A stretch of DNA of 64,000 nucleotides, from positions 1,426,001 through 1,490,000 of the forward strand of contig NZ_CP048433.1 in the NCBI RefSeq assembly GCF_010509075.1, given 5' to 3'. Position numbers and translations under genes: made by a program. Positions 57,858 through 64,000 of this stretch are shown here, piece by piece. Origin of the DNA: Collinsella aerofaciens ATCC 25986 (GTDB lineage Bacteria > Actinomycetota > Coriobacteriia > Coriobacteriales > Coriobacteriaceae). Within the stretch, counting starts at the first letter, position 1. The number at the start of each line of letters is the position of its first letter. Below the pieces are notes generated by a model. That model was not told where the DNA came from and made no database searches. It saw nothing but the letters and a program-made list of their open reading frames with translations.

Positions 57858-58868
57858 ATGGATATCAACGCACGCAACATAGCAACGCCCGTCGCGGACG
57901 CGCCAACGACGCAGCCCGTCTCCGTTCCCGCGCCCGTCGCGGGGCGCTTTGCCCCGTCGCCATCGGGCCGCATGCACCTGGGCAACGTGTTCAGCTGCCT
58001 GTGCTCGTGGCTTTCGGCCCGCAGCCAGGGCGGCAGCATCGTGCTGCGCATCGAAGACCTGGACGATCGCTGCAAGCGCCCGGAACTTGCCGCTCAACTG
58101 ATTGACGACCTAGCCTGGCTGGGACTCGAGTGGGACGAAGGCCCCTACTACCAGCACGATCGCCTCGACCTGTACGAGAGTGCCTTGCGCCGGCTGCAAG
58201 ACGCCGGCCTCACCTACCCCTGCTTTTGCACGCGCGCCGAACTCCATGCCGCGAGCGCGCCGCACGCCAGCGACGGCACGCCCATCTACCGCGGCGCCTG
58301 CCGAGGCCTTTCTGCCGAGGAGGTTGCTCGCCGCAGCGCTCTACGTGCTCCGGCCACGCGCCTGCGCGTGCCCGCCGTCGACGACCTCGCAGACGATGTG
58401 GTCGAATTCGTGGACCGCACGTATGGCGCCCAATGCGAAGCACTCGCCACCGAATGCGGCGACTTTTTGGTGCGCCGCAGCGACGGCGTGTTTGCCTACC
58501 AGCTGGCCGTGGTGGTCGACGACGCCGCCATGGGCGTCACCGAGGTCGTACGCGGATGCGACCTGCTGGGCTCCACGCCGCGCCAGATCTATCTGCAGCA
58601 TCTGCTGGGACTGCCCACACCGCACTACGCGCACATTCCGCTGCTCATGTCGCCGGATGGCCGCCGCCTTTCCAAGCGCGACCGCGATCTGGACCTGGGC
58701 GAGCTCCGCGCACGCTTTGGCACGCCCGAGGCGCTGCTGGGATGGCTCGCCGGACAAACAGGCATCGCGCCGGACGCCACGCCGCGCACCGCCGAGCAGC
58801 TGGTCGAGCACTTTAGCTGGGACGTCATCCGCGCGCACAGGGAGAACATCACCGTAACGGCCGAGTAG
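57858..58868 (+). CDS. gluQ: Glutamyl-Q tRNA(Asp) synthetase
   Basis: 336 residues. Class I glutamyl synthetase core without an anticodon-binding domain: RFAPSPSGRMHLGNVFSCLC (HIGH form), VLRIEDLDDRCKRPE, a zinc site CFCTRAEL...YRGACRG near 118-146, and RLSKRDRDLDLGEL (KMSKS form) near 272. GluQ attaches glutamate to queuosine in tRNA-Asp, in contrast to GluRS which charges tRNA-Glu. The protein is longer than the 300 residues of E. coli GluQ by an Ala/Pro-rich N-terminus of about 28 residues. It converges with the metallophosphoesterase gene. Confidence 0.9.
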   Translation: MDINARNIATPVADAPTTQPVSVPAPVAGRFAPSPSGRMHLGNVFSCLCSWLSARSQGGSIVLRIEDLDDRCKRPELAAQLIDDLAWLGLEWDEGPYYQHDRLDLYESALRRLQDAGLTYPCFCTRAELHAASAPHASDGTPIYRGACRGLSAEEVARRSALRAPATRLRVPAVDDLADDVVEFVDRTYGAQCEALATECGDFLVRRSDGVFAYQLAVVVDDAAMGVTEVVRGCDLLGSTPRQIYLQHLLGLPTPHYAHIPLLMSPDGRRLSKRDRDLDLGELRARFGTPEALLGWLAGQTGIAPDATPRTAEQLVEHFSWDVIRAHRENITVTAE

Positions 58869-58883
58869 CCAAACGCCCCGCCC

Positions 58884-59609
58884 CTACGCAATGTCCCAGG
58901 GTTGGAGTTCGTCGCCCAAGCGAACGATGCAGTCGTAGAGCACGGTGTGACGCTCGGCCGGGTTGGTATCCCGATGAAAATGCCCGTAGTACCAGCGCTT
59001 GTAGTCCAAGCGGTCTTCCAGCTCATCGAAAAATGCCGTAAGCCGATCAACGGAGGGGCAATTCCAGCCGGACGCTGGATAAAGCGTGGACGAAAGCATG
59101 CGCGTAGAGCAGGTGTGAGTGATCACGTAGTCGACCGTCCAGCCCACGCTGTCGAGCTTTGCCCGCGCCTCCTCAAAGTTGCGCTCGTCCGGCAGCTCCT
59201 GCGGCCACCAGCTGGAATACGGAATGCGGTATTCCTTGTCCACGCTCGTGGCGCCGCCCATGGTAAAGACCGTTGAGCCGTCGAGCTCAAAAACCTCGGC
59301 GCGCGTCAGGCGCCGTATGGGAGAGGTGTCCGACAGGCGCTGCGTCAGCCCACCGTGCCACAACTCCATGGGGCGCTCCGCCCAGTGATCGAAACGCTCG
59401 TGGTTGCCGTCGACAAACAGCACGGTATAGGGACGCGATTCCAGCCAAGCGATGTCGGCACATTCTTCGGCAGAGAAATCCCACGGAAAGCCAAAGTCGC
59501 CGGCGATAATCAGATAGTCGTCGCTCGTCAGACTATCCCCAAGGTCCCAGTCGCGCAGCTTTTGCATGTCGACGCCGCCGTGAATATCGCCCGTCACATA
59601 GACCGTCAT
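58884..59609 (-). CDS. Calcineurin-like metallophosphoesterase
   Basis: 241 residues from ATG 59609 (GGGAAG upstream). Metal ligands in order: VTGDIHGGVD (Asp, His), LIIAGDFGFPWD (Asp), LFVDGNHERFD (Asn-His), DYVITHTCS (His) and WYYGHFHRDT (His pair), a complete set. The substrate is unknown; relatives split nucleotides, phosphoproteins or cyclic nucleotides. Cytoplasmic. It converges with gluQ and is 75 bases downstream of the small membrane protein gene. Confidence 0.9.
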   Translation of the reverse strand: MTVYVTGDIHGGVDMQKLRDWDLGDSLTSDDYLIIAGDFGFPWDFSAEECADIAWLESRPYTVLFVDGNHERFDHWAERPMELWHGGLTQRLSDTSPIRRLTRAEVFELDGSTVFTMGGATSVDKEYRIPYSSWWPQELPDERNFEEARAKLDSVGWTVDYVITHTCSTRMLSSTLYPASGWNCPSVDRLTAFFDELEDRLDYKRWYYGHFHRDTNPAERHTVLYDCIVRLGDELQPWDIA

Positions 59610-59685
59610 CGGATCACCACTTCCCTGTAAGTCGCTAGCCCGCATTCTGCACGATCACTAAGCCAACCGTTCCAGCCCTTAGGGC

Positions 59686-59925
59686 TTACCCCTCGTTCTT
59701 CCATCCAAACGGGTCAAGCACCCAAAAAACCAGATCGAGCACGCCGCCGGTCATCATGGCGCCGGCAAGGGCCATGCAAACGTGCAGAGAGACGGCACTT
59801 CGGAGCACGTCGAATGGCCCCAAAGAAGCCAGCAGCGCGACCGCTGCGCCGGCTACGCACAGCGCGAGGCACGGCCCCGCGTCCTTAACGCACTTCTTTG
59901 CGAGATGCTTTGCGTTGTCACTCAT
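59686..59925 (-). CDS. Small membrane protein with two helices
   Basis: 79 residues from ATG 59925 (AAGGAG 8 bases upstream). Two hydrophobic segments: CLALCVAGAAVALLASLGP near 18-36 and VCMALAGAMMTGGVLDLVFWVL near 50-71. Short basic N-terminus (KHLAKKCVKD), so it should sit with the N-terminus inside. No family recognised. Possibly transcribed with the phosphoesterase. Confidence 0.7.
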   Translation of the reverse strand: MSDNAKHLAKKCVKDAGPCLALCVAGAAVALLASLGPFDVLRSAVSLHVCMALAGAMMTGGVLDLVFWVLDPFGWKNEG

Positions 59926-60283
59926 CAATATCGAACTCCTTAGAGGGTCGTTGTTTGGGTACATGCCTCCGCGGCAGAGCAGGGCGGCAGGGTAAGTGTC
60001 ACATGTCGTGCGGACATCAATGGAGAAACCGCCTGCTCGACCAACCTTTGACGCCGTTTTGCACCGGCACCACATCCCCCGCTATCGAGGTCTAATACTT
60101 TTCCCACCGCTACCCAAAAACTCATCCAACATTAATCTTGGCTCAAGAATCGCTTAATCTATAACCTGCACTATAGAGTTCGACCAAGGGCGGGGCGGCG
60201 CCGCGCAACGCAGGCCGCCGAACGCAACGCTCGCGCCCAGGCAGATCGCCTGGCGTCGCGCCCATCGAACGAAAGGACAGGTC
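59926..60283. other. Intergenic region upstream of the UBA/DUF4342 gene
   Basis: About 360 bases with no gene. Contains promoters for the two divergent genes; one candidate is marked at 60138-60165. A GCCCAGGCAGATCGCCTGGC hairpin lies close to the start of the rightward gene. No tRNA was found. Confidence 0.55.
60138..60165 (+). promoter_or_regulatory. Candidate sigma-70-type promoter
   Basis: TTGGCT, 16-base spacer, TATAAC. It lies about 120 bases before the ATG at 60284. Fit is moderate. Confidence 0.35.
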
Positions 60284-60826
60284 ATGGACGACCTCGAAAA
60301 AGTTGAAACCATCCGCACCAAGTGCAACGTGAGCTACACCGATGCCAAGGCCGCGCTCGACGCCGCCGACGGCAACGTTTTGGACGCCATCATTTGGCTC
60401 GAGTCGCAGGGCAAGACCCAGACCACATCAGCGCATGCCGCCACCGAGTCTGAGCCGGTCGATGAGCCCTCAGCCGAGATGGTCGCCGCGCAGGCCGCCT
60501 ACGAGAAGTCGAGCGAAAAGACCGACTTCTCCAAGAAGATGGACAGCGTATGGGAGTACCTCAAAAAGCTCTTCCGCCTGAGCCTGGACACCAAGTTTAT
60601 CGCCACGCGCCGCGATGCGATCATCCTCAACATCCCCATCCTGATCCCCATCATCGCCCTGTTTGCCTGGGGCGCTACGATTTGGCTGATGCTGATTGGC
60701 CTGTTCTTTGGCATGCGCTACCGCATCGACAGCGACGGCGACGTGCCCGGCAGCATCAACAACCTTATGAATCACGCCGCCGATGCCGCGGACGACATCA
60801 AGCAAAATCTGAACGACGACAAGTAA
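60284..60826 (+). CDS. UBA/TS-N-domain protein with DUF4342 membrane region
   Basis: 180 residues from ATG 60284 (AAAGGA upstream). Residues 1-45 form a UBA/EF-Ts-like three-helix domain (IRTKCNVSYTDAKAALDAAD, DAIIWLESQG), then an acidic linker. The C-terminal half has an amphipathic segment (VWEYLKKLFRLSLDTKFIAT) and a hydrophobic hairpin (IILNIPILIPIIALFAWGAT, then IWLMLIGLFFGMRY), matching the DUF4342 arrangement. Function unknown. It is 18 bases upstream of a two-component system and may be controlled with it. Confidence 0.88.
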   Translation: MDDLEKVETIRTKCNVSYTDAKAALDAADGNVLDAIIWLESQGKTQTTSAHAATESEPVDEPSAEMVAAQAAYEKSSEKTDFSKKMDSVWEYLKKLFRLSLDTKFIATRRDAIILNIPILIPIIALFAWGATIWLMLIGLFFGMRYRIDSDGDVPGSINNLMNHAADAADDIKQNLNDDK

Positions 60827-60844
60827 TCGCAGACGGGGGCACGC

Positions 60845-61624
60845 ATGGCACGGATCCTGATCGTAGAGGACGAGGAGAAAATCGCCCGCTTTGTGACGCT
60901 CGAGCTGGAGCACGAGGGCTACCAGGTGGAACACGCCGCCGATGGCCGCACCGCCGTGGACCTGGCGCTGGAGCGCAACTACGATCTTATTCTGCTCGAT
61001 GTGCTGTTGCCGCAGCTCAACGGCATGGAGGTCCTGCGGCGCGTCCGTAAGCACAAGGATGTGCCGGTGATAATGGTCACCGCGCGCGATGCCGTGATGG
61101 ACAAGGTGGCCGGGCTCGATGCCGGCGCCGACGATTACCTGACCAAGCCGTTTGCGATTGAGGAGCTGTTCGCACGGATCCGCGTGGCGTTGAAGCGCTC
61201 GGAGGCCGTGCGGGCGGCTTCGGGCGTTGGCGGCATCGGGACGGGCGCGGCAGGCGGCACGGGTGTCGGCGCCACTGCGATGCCCCCGGTCAGTGACTCG
61301 ACCCAGGTTTCCGCCTCGCTCTCCCCCGCCACGCTCGCCGTGGGCTCGGTTGCGCTCGACCCCGACCGCCGCGAAGTCACGGTCGGCGGCTCGCCCATTG
61401 CGCTCACGGCCCGCGAGTTCGATGTCCTCGCCCTGCTTATGGCGCATGCCGAGACCGTGCTCACGCGCGAACGCATCGCGCACGAAGCGCTGGGCTACGA
61501 ATACATGGGCGACACCAACAACGTCGACGTGCACATCGCGCATCTACGCGCCAAGATCGAGGACGCCGGCGGCGCCCGCATCATCCAGACCGTGCGCGGG
61601 GTGGGCTATGTCTGCCGCGCGTAA
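60845..61624 (+). CDS. OmpR-family response regulator with long linker
   Basis: 259 residues. Receiver: ILIVEDEEKIARFVTLELEH, LILLDVLLPQLNGMEVL (phospho-Asp near 52), VMVTARD and YLTKPFAIEELFARI. The winged helix (LTAREFDVLALLMAHAETVL, TNNVDVHIAHLRAKIEDAGG, TVRGVGYVCRA) follows after an unusually long, Gly/Ala/Ser-rich linker of about 45 residues (GVGGIGTGAAGGTGVGATA). Forms a pair with the kinase whose ATG overlaps its end by 17 bases. Confidence 0.93.
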   Translation: MARILIVEDEEKIARFVTLELEHEGYQVEHAADGRTAVDLALERNYDLILLDVLLPQLNGMEVLRRVRKHKDVPVIMVTARDAVMDKVAGLDAGADDYLTKPFAIEELFARIRVALKRSEAVRAASGVGGIGTGAAGGTGVGATAMPPVSDSTQVSASLSPATLAVGSVALDPDRREVTVGGSPIALTAREFDVLALLMAHAETVLTRERIAHEALGYEYMGDTNNVDVHIAHLRAKIEDAGGARIIQTVRGVGYVCRA

Positions 61625-62903
61625 CGCCGAGGCCAAACGCGTCACCTCCATCGCCCGCGCCATCAACTGGAGCTATATGTGGCGCCGCCTGATGAGCTAC
61701 GTTTGGCTCGACCTGCTGCTAGTAGTGATTGTGGCGGCGATCCTTGTCTATGGATACAACCAGACGCTGCCCAACGGCGCGTTTACCGCAGGATGGATCC
61801 CCAGCGCCACCGTTCGCGGCATGACGCTGACGCCCGCGCGCGGCTGGGACCTGACAACGCTCACCTATACCGTCGAGCTTGCGCGTACCACCAAGACTTT
61901 CCCCCTCGCGCAGGACCTCGTCACGCTATGGCCTCTCTACCTTGTCGTTGTGGGTTGGCAGGTCATCAGCGTGCTCAACATGCTCGGCGGCGCCCGCCGC
62001 GTGCGCCGCACCATGGCGCCGCTCAACGATCTGGCCCTGCGCGTGGACGAACTCGGCCGCATGCAACTCGCCGGCGGCAAGATGGAAACACTGGAGCAAG
62101 CCATCGAGCGCGCAAGCGTCGACTCGCCGAGCGTCACTACCGGCGACGCCGACCTGGCAAGCATCGAGGTTGCACTCAACCGCCTACTGCGCCAGATGCA
62201 AGAGGCCAAACTGCAACAGATGCGCTTTGTCAACGATGCGAGCCACGAGCTGCGCACGCCCATCGCGGTGATTCAGGGTTACGTAAACATGCTCGATCGC
62301 TGGGGCAAAGACGACCCGGACGTGCTGGCGGAATCCATCGCGTCCCTCAAGGCCGAAAGCGAGCACATGCAAGAGCTCGTGGAGCAGCTGCTGTTTTTGG
62401 CACGCGGCGATGCCGGGCGCACGGTCCTGCGGCGTGCGGATACCAACCTGGCCGCACTGGTCGGCGAGGTATGCGAGGAATCGCAGATGATCGATACCGC
62501 GCACACGTATCGGCTGGCGTACGACACCGCGCTTGTCAGCGATTCGCGCTGCGACGCGCCCGTCGACGTGGCACTCGTGAAGCAGGCGCTACGCGTGATC
62601 GTGCAAAACGCCGCCAAGTATTCGGACGCGGGAACGACCGTCACATTTGGCATAACGCCGGATGCGGGCGCGGGCACAATCGACATAAGCGTTGAGGACG
62701 AGGGCATCGGCATGAACCAGGAATCCGCAGCTCACGCGTTTGAACGGTTCTACCGCGCCGACAACGCACGCAATGCCGGCGCGCAGGGCTCGGGCCTGGG
62801 GCTTGCCATTGCCAAGTGGATCGTCGATAGCCATGGCGGTGTCATTGGCGTGACCTCAGTCGAGGGCGTCGGCAGCCGCTTTACGATTCGCCTGCCGCGG
62901 TAG
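61608..62903 (+). CDS. Two-component sensor histidine kinase
   Basis: 431 residues from ATG 61608 inside the end of the response regulator gene. Two membrane segments (YVWLDLLLVVIVAAILVYGY near 31-50 and LWPLYLVVVGWQVISVLNML near 102-121) enclose an external sensor of about 50 residues. Then a HAMP-like stretch, HisKA with FVNDASHELRTPIAVIQGYV (phospho-His) and HATPase with VIVQNAAKYSDAG, VEDEGIGM and GSGLGLAIAKWIVDSHGG. Signal unknown. Terminator follows at 62923. Confidence 0.94.
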   Translation: MSAARNAEAKRVTSIARAINWSYMWRRLMSYVWLDLLLVVIVAAILVYGYNQTLPNGAFTAGWIPSATVRGMTLTPARGWDLTTLTYTVELARTTKTFPLAQDLVTLWPLYLVVVGWQVISVLNMLGGARRVRRTMAPLNDLALRVDELGRMQLAGGKMETLEQAIERASVDSPSVTTGDADLASIEVALNRLLRQMQEAKLQQMRFVNDASHELRTPIAVIQGYVNMLDRWGKDDPDVLAESIASLKAESEHMQELVEQLLFLARGDAGRTVLRRADTNLAALVGEVCEESQMIDTAHTYRLAYDTALVSDSRCDAPVDVALVKQALRVIVQNAAKYSDAGTTVTFGITPDAGAGTIDISVEDEGIGMNQESAAHAFERFYRADNARNAGAQGSGLGLAIAKWIVDSHGGVIGVTSVEGVGSRFTIRLPR

Positions 62904-62922
62904 GAAGCCCCTCGGCATAAAT

Positions 62923-62955
62923 AAAGGGGTAGGGCCACGCGGCCCTATCCCTTTT
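62923..62955. terminator. Bidirectional terminator between kinase and VOC genes
   Basis: AAAGGGGTAGGGCC and GGCCCTATCCCTTT form a 14-bp stem (one mismatch) with loop ACGC. TTTTT follows on the plus strand; A residues precede it (T residues for the minus strand). Confidence 0.9.
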
Positions 62956-62978
62956 TGCTAGCTATGGCAGCTTGTGCG

Positions 62979-63353
62979 CTATTCGCGGCACAGGTGCACG
63001 GCGAAACCGGCGAACTCGCGCTTAAAGTACACGAGCTTGGTACCACCGTCGGGCAGCAGCGCGCGCGACTCTTCGTTGACCTCGAGCCCGCGCTCGGCAA
63101 ACCACTTCTCAGCTGCATCGATGTCGTTAACGGCAAAGCCGATGTGGCCCTTGGTGCCACGACCGTTCTGCTTCATGATCTCGACCAGCGAATCGTTAAA
63201 GTACGAAACCGGGGTCTCAATAACGGGCAGGCCCATCATCGTCGAGAACAGCTCCGCGATCTCCAAGGCATCTGCCGGGTCGGTGGCGTTAATGCCCACA
63301 TGGGCAACGCGCATGCCAAAGAGCTCGACCGGATTGGCGTTCTGCTCATTCAT
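62979..63353 (-). CDS. VOC-superfamily (glyoxalase/dioxygenase fold) protein
   Basis: 124 residues. Two beta-alpha-beta-beta-beta modules: RVAHVGINATDPADALEIAEL with a first-ligand His, TKGHIGFAVNDIDAAEKWF with a second-module His, and KLVYFKREFAGFAVHLCRE with a Glu at the end. Metal-binding positions seem present, but reaction and substrate cannot be told. It begins 11 bases after the PTS IIB gene ends, so the two are co-transcribed; a role in handling a sugar derivative or as a regulatory binding domain is possible. Confidence 0.85.
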   Translation of the reverse strand: MNEQNANPVELFGMRVAHVGINATDPADALEIAELFSTMMGLPVIETPVSYFNDSLVEIMKQNGRGTKGHIGFAVNDIDAAEKWFAERGLEVNEESRALLPDGGTKLVYFKREFAGFAVHLCRE

Positions 63354-63364
63354 ACAGGCAGCGC

Positions 63365-63652
63365 CTACTGAGCCATGACGTCGAGAACGGCCTTCTCGGC
63401 GGCAACGCGGTTCATGCCGGTCATGAAGGGCACGCCACTCACGTACGGGCAGGTGAGGCCCTCGGGGGCAACGGTGGTGGCGATCAGCAGGTCAGCGCCC
63501 TCGTCGCAGTAATCCTTGGCCTCGGAGATGGCGCACTGCACGATCTCGTACTTGTCGGCATAACCGTTGGCGTCGAGCAGAGTAGCGACCTTCTGGGCAA
63601 CGAGCGTGGAAGTAGCAGCGCCAGCACCGCAAGCCAAAACGATCTTCTTCAT
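63365..63652 (-). CDS. PTS IIB component, galactitol/lactose-type fold
   Basis: 95 residues, a free-standing IIB domain. KIVLACGAGAATSTLVAQKV at the N-terminus holds the phospho-Cys7 in the P-loop-like C-G-x-G form with ATST, as in GatB. DLLIATTVAPEGLTCPYVSG follows. It would accept phosphate from IIA and pass it to a sugar in the IIC channel. No IIA or IIC gene is within the window; the gene is the first of its unit on the minus strand, so they are not upstream. AAGGGAG precedes the ATG. Confidence 0.88.
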   Translation of the reverse strand: MKKIVLACGAGAATSTLVAQKVATLLDANGYADKYEIVQCAISEAKDYCDEGADLLIATTVAPEGLTCPYVSGVPFMTGMNRVAAEKAVLDVMAQ

Positions 63653-63814
63653 AGGTAATGTCTCCCTTCATGGTTTACTTTAGGTAAGTGTACCGCAGCG
63701 AGCGATGGCACTCGGCCTCGATGAGCTTTTATGCCAGTTTGCTTGCGCGCTGCGTATAATACATCTAGTACGTGTTGTCATACCGCTCGCTTTATGAGCG
63801 ACTAAGGACCCTAA

Positions 63815-64000
63815 TATGCCCGATTCCCGCACCCTCTGGACCGCCGTCGTTATCATCTGCATCGCCGTGTCGGTGTTCTTTAGCGTCAAAAAACGCACCA
63901 CGTTTAAGCGCCTGCAGCAGCTTATGGCTGCCAAGCAGTGGGACGAGTTCGATCGTTTGCTCGACGGCAAACTCACCAGCATGCTGTACCCGCGCTACAA
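63815..64000 (+). CDS. Membrane-anchored protein, 5' part only
   Basis: 62 residues are visible from ATG 63815 (AAGGA 7 bases upstream) to the window edge. One membrane segment at about 7-24 (LWTAVVIICIAVSVFFSV) with basic residues after it (KKRTTFKR), then a helical start QLMAAKQWDEFDRLLDGKL. The rest lies beyond the window. No family can be assigned; TPR-like helices are possible. Confidence 0.65.

Overview
The window is GC-rich bacterial chromosome. Its gene content fits a Coriobacteriia member, most like Collinsella: coryneform-free Gram-positive gene order, a tat-hyp block, Mn-dependent pyrophosphatase, NAD-type isocitrate dehydrogenase, many TTG/GTG starts, and dense insertion sequences and palindromic repeats. 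The genus is inferred from overall protein character; no 16S or other marker is present.

Layout. 1-4.1 kb is a sugar locus: a GH35 beta-galactosidase running off the left edge, a NagR-like GntR regulator, and wrecks of nagA, a mannose-type PTS IIB and a GlcNAc/glucose-type PTS IICB. 4.2-10.5 kb holds a membrane-anchored acidic foldase-like protein, isocitrate dehydrogenase, a HEAT-repeat protein, a small membrane protein, a hydroxyacid dehydrogenase with a His/Cys-rich tail, a DegV lipid-binding protein and the hibernation factor hpf. 10.8-18.1 kb holds a solute-binding lipoprotein, a nuclease-like protein, comF, and the overlapping block tmk-holB-ricT.

18.1-25.7 kb is an insertion-sequence island. 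Two IS110-family elements lie in tandem. The first is split by an IS3-family copy. The second is split by another IS3 copy, with loss of internal sequence, and by an IS21-family element. 25.7-35.5 kb returns to host genes: a class A beta-lactamase-like serine hydrolase, a zinc-ribbon membrane protein, a type IA topoisomerase, hypB, hypA, tatC, tatA, a STAS protein and an aminotransferase. 35.5-38.8 kb holds an IS256-family element inside a palindromic repeat element, then an intact IS110-family element.

38.9-49.1 kb: nhaA, ppaC, ROK glucokinase, a divergent GntR-manA pair, pcrA and uppP. 49.4-64 kb: universal stress protein, two two-component systems, purH, a GNAT acetyltransferase, a DUF2207 protein, gluQ, a metallophosphoesterase, small membrane proteins, and a PTS IIB-VOC pair.

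Outside the genes there are at least four kinds of palindromic repeat: 33-bp terminal-inverted-repeat elements (12.3 and 35.5 kb), a 73-bp palindrome present twice (25.7 and 28.0 kb), a TGCACCA palindrome (41.5 and 47.9 kb), and a 130-bp hairpin with perfect 30-bp arms (44.8 kb). The conserved 5' non-coding ends of the two related IS110 elements are good candidates for bridge RNAs. Sugar genes (GH35, glucokinase, mannose-6-phosphate isomerase, two GntR regulators, PTS pieces) point to a fermentative gut lifestyle.
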